DNA of 64,000 nt from JBICHN01 sp043101845. GTDB taxonomy: Bacteria; Planctomycetota; Phycisphaerae; Phycisphaerales; UBA5793. The DNA lies in the NCBI GenBank assembly GCA_043101845.1, contig JBICHN010000004.1:310001-374000 (forward strand). Reading direction: 5' to 3'. Below are positions 44,010 through 53,802 of this stretch, piece after piece. Every line of letters starts with the position of its first letter. The first letter of the stretch is position 1. Below the pieces are notes generated by a model, which worked only from the letters and a program-made list of their open reading frames with translations, had not been told where the DNA came from and did no database searches. The position numbers were made by a program, and so were the translations under genes.

Positions 44010-45047
44010 TCAGGCCTCGGCGCGCTCGTTCGCGGCCGACCCGTTCCGGTCCGGAATCGCCCAGCGCGTAAGGTAGCGCCAGAAGGGCTCCGAACTCGTC
44101 GTCGAAACCTGTCGATACGAGCGCCATGCCCACGGGACGAGGCTGCACACGGACCCGAGGAGTCGCCACGGTCGAATGCGGGCCCGGCGTCGTTCGGCGT
44201 CCATGCGTTTCATCACTCCGCCCGCGATGAGATTCATCCAGAACACATCTTCAGGCGCAAGCTCGGGACGATCGGCCCGGGGGAACGATGTGTTGTCCGG
44301 CGGTACCCGCGACTCTATCGCGTGCGGTTCGAGTTCGAAGAAGTCCTGCATGCGACGCATCTCTTCCGCGGGGTTCCGCACGAGATCGTCGAACAGGACC
44401 ATGTGCGTGTGGCTCGCAAACCGAGACGCAGCGGTGAGCGACGATCGCATGTAGCCCCGCCACACGGTCGCACACCCGATCGGGTGGTAGAGCCGGTGGA
44501 AGAGATCGCGTAGCTCCGGATCCTTTCGATCGCCCTGATGCTTGTACGAGAGCATGAACTCGTACGGGTCACGAACGAGAACCACCATCCGAAGCTGCGG
44601 ATTGAATCGCATGATGCGATCAATCCAGAGAATGTTGTGCGGCGTCTTTTCGACGTAGAACCGCTTGCCCTGGCGGGCGGCGTATTCGCGGCCGAGCCGG
44701 TCGAACACTTCAAGTGGTGTCGGTCGCGCGGGGAGGTCGGCGAGCGCCGTGTCGACAAGCGCCGGGAGTGAGTCAACGGGCACGGCCGCGTGGCAGCCGG
44801 GGCCATCGCCGAGAAAAGCGCGGTTTCCCCGCTTCATGTTCGCCGCGATCCGATCGAGATGATCCTGGTCATAGCGACCATCGGACGCCGGCTCGACGAA
44901 GCGTCGGCCCCAGAAGAGCGACTCCCCGAAGCAGACTGTGTCCGGGTGCTCGTTGAAGCACTTTCCGACCCAGGTCGTCCCGGCTCTTGACATGCCGGCG
45001 ATGAGTCGCAGGGGCGCCGGCTCGGGATGCTCTGGCGGGACACTCAT
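44010..45047 (-). CDS. Sulfotransferase family protein (copy 3)
   Basis: 345 aa from ATG 45047. 5'-PSB loop IAGMSRAGTTWVGK (residues 16-29). Middle: YVEKTPHN, then LRMVVLVRDPYEFMLSYKHQ as the 3'-PB segment. MVLFDDLVRNPAEEMRRMQDFF is the late conserved element. The C-terminal 60 residues are Arg- and Trp-rich. The open frame to 45194 adds low-complexity sequence and is not used. It is little like copy 2 outside the motifs, so a different acceptor position is likely. Confidence 0.84.
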   Translation of the reverse strand: MSVPPEHPEPAPLRLIAGMSRAGTTWVGKCFNEHPDTVCFGESLFWGRRFVEPASDGRYDQDHLDRIAANMKRGNRAFLGDGPGCHAAVPVDSLPALVDTALADLPARPTPLEVFDRLGREYAARQGKRFYVEKTPHNILWIDRIMRFNPQLRMVVLVRDPYEFMLSYKHQGDRKDPELRDLFHRLYHPIGCATVWRGYMRSSLTAASRFASHTHMVLFDDLVRNPAEEMRRMQDFFELEPHAIESRVPPDNTSFPRADRPELAPEDVFWMNLIAGGVMKRMDAERRRARIRPWRLLGSVCSLVPWAWRSYRQVSTTSSEPFWRYLTRWAIPDRNGSAANERAEA

Positions 45048-45210
45048 TCGTTCGAAGACCTGTGCGGAGGACGAAGCGAGCCGAAGGCGCCGACCGGCGC
45101 CGCCCTGACCCAATCGGCCACTCGTGGAAGAGGGGTTCAACGAGAGCCCGTGGAATCCCTGAATCCCTCCCGAGGCCGCCCCACGCGGCGGCACATCGTA
45201 GACGGGCGTT

Positions 45211-45239
45211 TTGACCCGTGAAGCCGCTCCGTCTACACT
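45211..45239 (+). promoter_or_regulatory. Sigma-70 promoter of rpmB
   Basis: TTGACC (45211-45216) and TACACT (45234-45239) with a 17-bp spacer, the best canonical promoter in the window. It predicts a start near 45246 and a leader of about 140 nt before the rpmB ATG. It also shows that the open frame from 45218 is not the true start. Confidence 0.75.
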
Positions 45240-45385
45240 GCCCGGCTTTCGAGCAGGGGAATCGCTGGCTTCGTCGCCCGACCGGCGGCGAACGCGAGTT
45301 TATCTGGAACCAGCGCGGTCGTCCCGCGGTCGTCGATTCGACGATTCGCCTCGATGAAGGATGGCCGCCGAGAGGATATTCGGTC

Positions 45386-45664
45386 ATGCCTCGTGTCTGC
45401 AAGATTACCGGCGCCCGCACCGTTCGCGGCAACAAGGTTCGTTATCGCGGTAAGGCGAAGTACCTCGGCGGTATCGGCAAGAAGGTCACTTCAATCTCCC
45501 GTCGCACCTTCAAGCCGAATCTGCAGACGGTCAACGCCATCGTCGACGGCAAGCCGCAGAAGATCCGAGTGACCGCCCGTTCGATCAAGAGCGGTCTCGT
45601 CACGAAGCCGCTCAAGCGGAAGTACGGATATACGCGGCAGCAGAAGCAGAACGCCGAAGGCTGA
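45386..45664 (+). CDS. rpmB: 50S ribosomal protein bL28
   Basis: 92 aa. The N-terminus MPRVCKITGARTVRGNKV and RRTFKPNLQTV are characteristic of bL28. The tail is basic. A GAGAGGATAT element precedes the ATG at 45386. It is not next to rpmG as in many bacteria but is followed, after about 450 bp, by dnaG and rpoD. Confidence 0.93.
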   Translation: MPRVCKITGARTVRGNKVRYRGKAKYLGGIGKKVTSISRRTFKPNLQTVNAIVDGKPQKIRVTARSIKSGLVTKPLKRKYGYTRQQKQNAEG

Positions 45665-45789
45665 ACAGCTTCCCGAATCAATTCGAATGTGGTGAATGGA
45701 TCGCGCGGTCGAGCGCCGGGCGCGGTCAATGCGCGCCGAGCGGAGAATCGGGCAGATTACCGGCTTCCGGTAAAAATCGCTGTAGGGAT

Positions 45790-45817
45790 TTGACCCGAAA
45801 GGGTCGTGTTGTAGGTT
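45790..45817 (+). promoter_or_regulatory. Candidate promoter of dnaG-rpoD
   Basis: TTGACC and TAGGTT with a 16-bp spacer; the -35 sequence equals that of the rpmB promoter. A small GACCC-GAAA-GGGTC hairpin overlaps it. Confidence 0.45.
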
Positions 45818-46111
45818 TTCAGTGCGGATTCGTCGTGGGCTGATGCGGAGCCGGTGATCTCTTCTCCCTGAGTTATCTAAATTAACAAATACCAGGGAAG
45901 CCCGGTCGCACCCTCGAGCAGTGAACGAATCTCAGAGCAGTTCCGGCGGCGCTGTGTCCATGCGTAGGAATGGCGCCGCGCTGATGATGGCGTCCGTGCG
46001 CACGGAGTGCGCCAACGCGACCGTCAGCGGATCGAGCCTGGATGCGTTGAGTTCAACCGCCTTCAGCGCGGACTTACGGAGACTGAACCGGTCGGCGAGG
46101 TCTCTGCACGA
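45818..46111. other. Long dnaG leader region with an AT-rich patch
   Basis: About 290 bp between the candidate promoter and the chosen dnaG start. It contains an AT-rich patch around 45873-45893 (TTATCTAAATTAAC) that could be a second -10 element. A 64-codon GTG frame (45921-46115) runs through it without family resemblance. Confidence 0.35.
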
Positions 46112-48067
46112 ATGACGATGGGGGTCGACCTGACGACCATGACGCGCGGCGTCTCCTCATTTTCCGATGATCGGCAACGGGTCCTCGACGCGGCGGACAT
46201 TGTCCAGATCGTCGGTGAGTGCGTCTCGCTCAAGCCCAAGGGGCGTGAGTTCGTCGGGCTCTGTCCCTTTCACGATGACCATTCTCCGTCAATGTTCGTG
46301 GCCCCCCATAAGCAGATATTCAAATGCTTCTCCTGCGGCGCCGGCGGCAATTCGATCGATTTCGTGATGCGCTATCACCGGATCGAGTTCCGTGAAGCGC
46401 TGCAGATGCTCGCCGAGCGGGCGGGTATCGAGTTGCAGCCGACGCGAGTCTCGAAGGACGCCACCTCTTCGTCGAATGACGCCGGGGTGTCGGGCGCCGA
46501 CATCGTCGAAGCGCATCGAGTCGCCCTCCGGTTCTACCGGACGATTCTCGCCCACGAGTCCCATGGTCAGACCGGTCGCGAGCAGTTCGTCTCGCGAGGT
46601 TTCGGCGACGACATCATCGAGCGGTTCGAACTCGGAGTCGCTCCGGATCGATGGGATGGTCTCGCGACCTACCTCGATGCGAAGAACATTCCGCTTCGGC
46701 CTTATCTTGCGGCCGGGCTCGTCCAGGCGCGCAAGTCGGGCGATGGACACATCGATCGTTTCCGCAACCGACTCATCTTCCCGATTCACGACGCGACCGG
46801 GCGGCCCATCGCCTTTGGCGCGCGAAAGATCGATCCCGACGATGAGCCGAAGTACCTCAACAGTCCCGAACATCCGCGATTCAACAAATCGGCCACGCTT
46901 TACGGCCTTCATCTCGCGAGCCGGGCGATACAACGCGCAAACGAGGCGCTCCTCGTCGAGGGCTATACCGATGTCATCGCGTTGCACGCGGCAGGCGTGG
47001 AGAACGCCGTCGCGACGCTCGGCACTTCGCTCACGCGTGACCATGCGCGCATTCTCAAGCGTCTCTGCGATCGCGTCACGCTCGTCTTCGACGGCGACGC
47101 GGCCGGCCAGAAAGCGGCGGATCGCGCCGTCGAGATCTTCTTCCAGGGCGGGGTCGATGTGCGCGTCGCCGTCTTGCCGGGCGGGCAGGACCCGGCGGAC
47201 CTTGCGGCCTCAGACGCGGGCGTCGAGCAGTTTCGCTCGATCGTGAGCGGCGCCCCGGATGCGATCGAATACCTCTACCGCGCCTTCTCGGCGCAGTGGC
47301 GCGACGCCTCGGGAAGCGTGTCGCAGCGCGAGCGACTCGTCGAATCGTTCGCGGAGCGACTCGTCGATCTGGGCTTCCGTCGGATGGGACCCGTGCGCCG
47401 CGCGTTGATCCTCGATCGACTGACCCGCCTGCTCGGCGTGTCCGTCCAGGCGATCGAGAAGGCCTTCGCCGGCGGCGGCCGTCGGCGGCCAGCTCGCGAA
47501 TCCGCTCCAGCGCCTGACCACGCGGCCGAGCGAACCGTCGCGCCCTCGCCCCGCGTCCAGGCGGAACGAGGACTCGTTGGTTGCCTCATCCACACTCCGC
47601 ACCTCCTCGAGCACCTCGATCATGACGGCCGGCCGCTCCGCGTTTCGGTCAAGCCGGAGTTGCTCCGGGATGACGCGGCTCGACAGGCGTTCGAAGCGCT
47701 GCTCGAAGCGAGTGACGAAGAGCGTGAGCCGAGTCGGCTCGGCGCACGATTCAATGATCCGGCGATGTCGGAATTCATTACTGATCTGTACTGGTCGGCG
47801 CAACGAATGACCGACGGCGAGGACGCGCAGCTGCAAGAGCTGTGTATGGCCTACTTCGACGCGTTGCGCCGGCACGAGGCGGCGACGGCGTCGCTCACGC
47901 GAGCGGCTGAGGCCGATTCTAACGATCAAGATCGTCTTGAAGCGGTTGTTCAGGCTGCACGGGCCCGAGGGGGAAATCGCCGGGCGTTGACGAAGGCGCG
48001 GGCCGCGCTCGCCACGCCCGATCAGGAAACGCATGTGAACCGTGGACGCGTGGGGGAACCGTCATGA
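46112..48067 (+). CDS. dnaG: DNA primase
   Basis: 651 aa from ATG 46112; ATG 46118 and 46139 are alternatives, and no strong ribosome site separates them. The zinc-finger domain has Cys 51, His 54, Cys 72 and Cys 75 (LCPFHDDHSPS then FKCFSCGAGG). The catalytic core includes the Toprim motif EALLVEGYTDVIAL and VTLVFDGDAAGQKAADRAV. The C-terminal 200 residues would be the helicase-binding domain, with a Pro/Ala-rich linker. It makes RNA primers for replication. It is followed after 19 bp by rpoD, a dnaG-rpoD arrangement like the macromolecular-synthesis operon of other bacteria. Confidence 0.95.
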   Translation: MTMGVDLTTMTRGVSSFSDDRQRVLDAADIVQIVGECVSLKPKGREFVGLCPFHDDHSPSMFVAPHKQIFKCFSCGAGGNSIDFVMRYHRIEFREALQMLAERAGIELQPTRVSKDATSSSNDAGVSGADIVEAHRVALRFYRTILAHESHGQTGREQFVSRGFGDDIIERFELGVAPDRWDGLATYLDAKNIPLRPYLAAGLVQARKSGDGHIDRFRNRLIFPIHDATGRPIAFGARKIDPDDEPKYLNSPEHPRFNKSATLYGLHLASRAIQRANEALLVEGYTDVIALHAAGVENAVATLGTSLTRDHARILKRLCDRVTLVFDGDAAGQKAADRAVEIFFQGGVDVRVAVLPGGQDPADLAASDAGVEQFRSIVSGAPDAIEYLYRAFSAQWRDASGSVSQRERLVESFAERLVDLGFRRMGPVRRALILDRLTRLLGVSVQAIEKAFAGGGRRRPARESAPAPDHAAERTVAPSPRVQAERGLVGCLIHTPHLLEHLDHDGRPLRVSVKPELLRDDAARQAFEALLEASDEEREPSRLGARFNDPAMSEFITDLYWSAQRMTDGEDAQLQELCMAYFDALRRHEAATASLTRAAEADSNDQDRLEAVVQAARARGGNRRALTKARAALATPDQETHVNRGRVGEPS

Positions 48068-48086
48068 CGCGTCTCGGTGTACGAAT

Positions 48087-49883
<1,797 letters not shown>

Positions 49884-49910
49884 TCGTGTATCAGAATCAC
49901 GAAACGAAAC

Positions 49911-49941
49911 CGCCCGGCCGCATCGTACGGCCGGGCGTTTT
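49911..49941 (+). terminator. Terminator after rpoD
   Basis: CGCCCGGCCG pairs with CGGCCGGGCG around a 7-nt loop, followed by TTTTG. It also faces the 3' end of the convergent GH127 gene. Confidence 0.9.
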
Positions 49942-49962
49942 GTCATGGTTCGCGGAGTCTCG

Positions 49963-51951
49963 TTACGGTTCACCGACGGTCGGGAAGACCGCGATTCGCA
50001 GCGTGGTGCAGCCGTAAGGAATGAGTTCGATCGATTCCGCGGCGGCGTTCGTTCGCGCTGGACTGTACGGGAGCGGGCCGGCCGATCCGTTGTACTCCTT
50101 CCAGATCGGAATCCGACGCCCCCGACCGACGAGTCGAAGCGGCGCCCCGTCGGGCGTCCATGGGTAGTTCGCGATTGAGTCGCGATGCAGTTCGAATGAT
50201 TCCGACGGCGCCGCCTGATTCACGATGAGGCCGTAGTTCCAGGACTCGATCGGATGCGCCTCCCAGAGCGGGACGCCGCCGGTCTCGTCAATCATGCGCC
50301 ATTCCGCTTCGATCGGCATCGCAAAGACGAGGGGGCCCCGCTCGACACCGACGCTGTTTTCGGGCCACTCGCTCACCTGCAGGCGCGGTTCGAGACGAAG
50401 CTGGACTTCGTCGCCGGATGACCATTTACGGTGAATACGCGCGATCGTCCCGGGTTGCGCGTCGACGGCCCGCTCCCCGTTGACCATGACCTCGGCGCTC
50501 GCGCTCCACGAGGGGATGCGAAGATGAAGCGGGAAGGCGCCGTTCGCTTCCTCGAACCGAAAGCGCACAGTGTCTTCAAACGGGTAGTTTGTCTCCTCGA
50601 CGACGCGAACCCGCGCGTTGTTGAGCATCGTGTCTACCGCCGACGGCGCGTAGACGAGCGCGGCGAGTCCGCCGTCTTCGCTGGCGAGCCATAGGTGTCG
50701 CGTGAACTTCGGCCACCCCTGGTGAATGTTTGTCGTGCAGCAGGGATAGCCGTTGAGCAGTCCGAAGCAGTTCGTCGAGCCATCGTGATTCTGCATGAAG
50801 TTGCGCTCGCGCTCCGGCTCGTGACTCACGCGAATCTGGTTCGGTTGCTGGAAATACTGTCGACCCCGGAAGTCGGCGGTGGCGAGCGCGGGCAGCGCGT
50901 TGTAGGCGACTCGCTCGAGGCGGTCCGCGAAATCGACCCGCCCGGTGATCGCGAGCAGCGTCTCGAGGCTGTACATGAACTCCACGACGGTGCAGCTCTC
51001 CGTTCCGTGAACGGGATCGCGACCATGGAGCAGTTCGTCGCCGGAGAACACGCCGTTAATCTGGCCGTGCTCGCGGAAGAGGTAGTCGAGCCCGCGGTCG
51101 ATCGCGTCAAGGTACTTCTCTTCACCCGTCTGGAGGTACATGAGGGCGGGTTGCTTCACGCCCATTCCGATGTTGACGCCGTGCGTAGACGCCGGCTGAT
51201 CGTTCTGGAAGCCGCTCGTCCAGTCGCGCGTCTGCTCGAAGATGAGCGGAGCGAGTTCGAGAAGGAAGGCATCGCCGGTCCGGTTGTAGAGCCAGTACAC
51301 GCTCGCCTGGTTCTCCCCGCCGCGGCTCTTCGACCAGTGCGTCCAATGCCCGATCGGTTTCTCGGGGAGCGTTTCCCGCTGATATCGAAAGTACCGGGTC
51401 ATGAACTCGATGACGCGTTCATCACCGGTCGCTTCGTAGTACGACTGCAGTCCTTTGAGCATGACCATGCGGGGCCACCAGTCCGGCTTGTGGTCACGCT
51501 GCGTACGCCAGTCACTCTCCACCGGACCGTCGCCTTCCTGCGGGCCGAACGAGCCGTCCGGCCGCTGACTCGCGAGCGTCCATTCGATGAAGCTCCGGGC
51601 TTTTTCTTTCAATTCATCGTCATCGAGGAGATAGGCGAGCGGCACGAGACCGTCGAACCAGTACGGTCCGCGCTCCCAGCTGTCACCGTCGCCGCCGCGC
51701 CAGGCGTTGTCGGATCCGACATTGTCGTACACCTCGTCGAGACGGCCGGTCATGCCGTCGCCGGCGCGTTCGAGTTGCTCGAGCAGCCATCCCTGCGCCT
51801 CGATGTCCGTCAACGGAAGCGTGGTGTAGGGAACGGGCGTCAACGGGGCGCGACTGAAAGTTGGCGCCGGGTTGTCGGCGTTGACGCTGGACGCGACGAG
51901 TGAACTGAACATCGCAGCGAGAAGAGTCAGTGGTCGTCTTCGCAGGATCAT
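49963..51951 (-). CDS. Secreted GH127 (beta-L-arabinofuranosidase-like) glycoside hydrolase
   Basis: 662 aa with a signal peptide (about 1-25, ending SSVNADN). The alpha/alpha-barrel region has GPYWFDGLVPLAYLLDD and LQSYYEATGD. The zinc/nucleophile residues of GH127 are kept: Glu 318 and Cys 320 in GTESCTVVEFMYSLE, and the Cys 404-Cys 405 pair in GYPCCTTNIHQGWPKF. A beta-sandwich follows. Family members cleave beta-L-arabinofuranosides, but the family (former DUF1680) is broad. The frame extends to 51993; ATG 51951 puts the signal peptide at the N-terminus. The sulfatase gene lies directly upstream on the same strand, 81 bp away, so the two may be cotranscribed and act on the same glycan. Confidence 0.88.
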   Translation of the reverse strand: MILRRRPLTLLAAMFSSLVASSVNADNPAPTFSRAPLTPVPYTTLPLTDIEAQGWLLEQLERAGDGMTGRLDEVYDNVGSDNAWRGGDGDSWERGPYWFDGLVPLAYLLDDDELKEKARSFIEWTLASQRPDGSFGPQEGDGPVESDWRTQRDHKPDWWPRMVMLKGLQSYYEATGDERVIEFMTRYFRYQRETLPEKPIGHWTHWSKSRGGENQASVYWLYNRTGDAFLLELAPLIFEQTRDWTSGFQNDQPASTHGVNIGMGVKQPALMYLQTGEEKYLDAIDRGLDYLFREHGQINGVFSGDELLHGRDPVHGTESCTVVEFMYSLETLLAITGRVDFADRLERVAYNALPALATADFRGRQYFQQPNQIRVSHEPERERNFMQNHDGSTNCFGLLNGYPCCTTNIHQGWPKFTRHLWLASEDGGLAALVYAPSAVDTMLNNARVRVVEETNYPFEDTVRFRFEEANGAFPLHLRIPSWSASAEVMVNGERAVDAQPGTIARIHRKWSSGDEVQLRLEPRLQVSEWPENSVGVERGPLVFAMPIEAEWRMIDETGGVPLWEAHPIESWNYGLIVNQAAPSESFELHRDSIANYPWTPDGAPLRLVGRGRRIPIWKEYNGSAGPLPYSPARTNAAAESIELIPYGCTTLRIAVFPTVGEP

Positions 51952-52032
51952 GGCGAATCGAATTCTCCAGGGCGCGGAGGCGGAGTCCTTCACGCCAATT
52001 CGGATGAGGAACGGGATCGATGACGATCGAAT

Positions 52033-53457
52033 CTACTCGGTCTCCGGCTCCGAGTAGTTCAAGTTCGCCTCGGGAAAAGCGGCTCCCACGGCGCGCAGGT
52101 AGTCGTCGAGCCGCGCTTCGAGCGCCACGGCGAGTTCCGGCTGGCGCTCGACCAGATTCACAGTTTCTCCGGGGTCGCGATCAAGATCGTAAAGGTACTT
52201 CTCGCCGGTCTCGTACAGTCGAATGAGTTTGTCATCGCCGATCCTGATCGCGCTCTGCGGCGTCGTTCCTTTCTCGGTCTGATAGTGCGGGAAGTGCCAC
52301 ACGAATTCGTCGCGCGAACGGGAAATCGAAGCCTCCAGCGAATCAAAGAGGATCGGGGCGAGATCTCCGCCTTCGATTCCCTCGGGCAGGGGTTCGTCGA
52401 GACCGATGAGCGCGCTGATCGTCGGGAACAGATCAACACCGGTAACGATCTCGTCGCAGATACGATTCGCCGGAACGCCCGGTCCGCGGATGATGAGGGG
52501 CGTCCGTATGCCGCCCTCCCAAACCGACGCCTTCCCTTTCGCAAGCGGCAGGTTATTCGTGATGTTCTCGACGGTGTAGGCGCCGTTGTCGGACGCATAG
52601 ATCACATAGGTTTCGTCGCGGAGGTCGAATTCGTCGAGCGCACCCAGCAGGCGGCCGATCCCCGCGTCGAGGTCTTCAGTCATCGCCGCGTGCACCGGAT
52701 GATGGTGGCGCACGCCGGCCGGTCGACGACGGTACTCCTCTATCGTTCCCGGCCGCGCCTTGAGCGGCAGATGCACGGCGAAGTGCGAGACCTGCATGAA
52801 GAACGGGCGGCCGTCGTCGAAGCGCGCCGACATGAACTCGATCGCGGAATCTGTAATTCCGAAGATGTCCTTCGGGTTCCCGCTCTCTTCGCCGGCGCCT
52901 TCCCAGGCCCGCGCGCCGTCCGTCTCGTCGTAGCCGTGTTCGGTGGGTCCGCCGCCTCCGAGATGCCACTTGCCGAAGTGCGCCGTGACATATTCCGGTC
53001 GCTCCGCCTTGATCCGCTCGGCGATCGTGACTTCTTCGTTCGGGAGCGCGTTCCGGGGCCGCGGCGGACGGAGCGGGAGGCCGTCGTAGAACATGGTCCA
53101 GCGCGGATTGCCCTCGCTCACATTGATGATGTCGGTCATGTGGAGCGCCGCCGGGCTCTTTCCGGTCTGGATGGCCGCGCGCGTCGGTGAGCAGTTCGGC
53201 GAGGGCGCATACGCCTGACTGAAACGCAATCCGTCTCTCGCGAAGCGCTGGAGATGCGGCGTCCGGTAGTAGTCACTCCGCGACGGCGTCACCTGATCGC
53301 TCATCTCGACCGAGGTTCCCGTCCATCCCTGATCGTCCGCGAGGATGAGGATGATGTTCGGGGCGTCGGGTCGCCGGGCTGCTCGCGAGGATGATTCGCA
53401 CCCGCCGGCCAGGCCGAGCCAGAGCGTCATCATGCAAAGGAGCGGCAGTCGACTCAT
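52033..53457 (-). CDS. Lipoprotein sulfatase (type I, formylglycine)
   Basis: 474 aa. The N-terminus has a lipoprotein-type signal with Cys 20 (LAGGC). Asp 41-Asp 42 (LILADDQG) begins the metal site. The formylglycine motif is CSPTR at 89-93, so it needs a formylglycine-generating enzyme encoded elsewhere. FGKWHLGGGG, HFAVHLPLKARPG, YASDNGAY and the KASVWEGGIRTPLIIRGPG segment are all typical of S1 sulfatases. ATG 53457 has AGGAG 8 nt upstream. It hydrolyses a sulfate ester at the cell surface; the substrate subfamily cannot be fixed by eye. It is next to a GH127 gene. Confidence 0.93.
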   Translation of the reverse strand: MSRLPLLCMMTLWLGLAGGCESSSRAARRPDAPNIILILADDQGWTGTSVEMSDQVTPSRSDYYRTPHLQRFARDGLRFSQAYAPSPNCSPTRAAIQTGKSPAALHMTDIINVSEGNPRWTMFYDGLPLRPPRPRNALPNEEVTIAERIKAERPEYVTAHFGKWHLGGGGPTEHGYDETDGARAWEGAGEESGNPKDIFGITDSAIEFMSARFDDGRPFFMQVSHFAVHLPLKARPGTIEEYRRRPAGVRHHHPVHAAMTEDLDAGIGRLLGALDEFDLRDETYVIYASDNGAYTVENITNNLPLAKGKASVWEGGIRTPLIIRGPGVPANRICDEIVTGVDLFPTISALIGLDEPLPEGIEGGDLAPILFDSLEASISRSRDEFVWHFPHYQTEKGTTPQSAIRIGDDKLIRLYETGEKYLYDLDRDPGETVNLVERQPELAVALEARLDDYLRAVGAAFPEANLNYSEPETE

Positions 53458-53802
53458 CCCGGCGCTCCTGGCAGCAGCCGAGGGAACCGCGGGTTTCTCC
53501 CGCTTGTCCGCACGACCTCGTCCTGAACGGCACGGCGAGAACAGGAGGATGGCGATTCAGGCGCCGTCGATCGTCCATGGCGTCTCATGAGGTCCTCGAG
53601 CACATCAGGGTGGTCGACTTCCATGCGTATCTTCACACTACGAGCGACGGTAAACGATTTCGACGCCGCTCGCGGGAGTGTATTCGGTTTCCGCGAAATC
53701 CGGCGTGTCGATAGCCGCGTCACACTCGGTCGCTTTAATCAATGCTCCCCCACGGAGCGATCCGTGGGAGACACTTGGTCTTTCTCTGCCCGCGAGGACA
53801 CG
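53458..53802. other. 345-bp divergent region with a leader hairpin
   Basis: Between the divergent sulfatase and metallophosphoesterase genes. A hairpin at 53745-53770 (CCACGGA with TCCGTGG, loop GCGA) lies about 33 bp before the phosphoesterase start, and a TTTAAT hexamer near 53734 may be its -10. An ORF continuing back to 53587 has no coding character. Confidence 0.4.

Noticed and set aside
45757..45774. TTACCGG/CCGGTAA hairpin as a terminator after rpmB
   Set aside because: Only 7 bp with a 3-nt loop, and the following run is A rather than T on the plus strand; the minus strand also lacks a T tract.
45921..46115. 64-codon GTG frame ahead of dnaG
   Set aside because: Ser/Ala-rich, no ribosome site and no resemblance to a known leader peptide; overlaps the dnaG start.
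50695..51903. 402-codon plus-strand frame opposite GH127
   Set aside because: The sense frame keeps the GH127 zinc/nucleophile residues; the antisense frame lacks a ribosome site and motifs.
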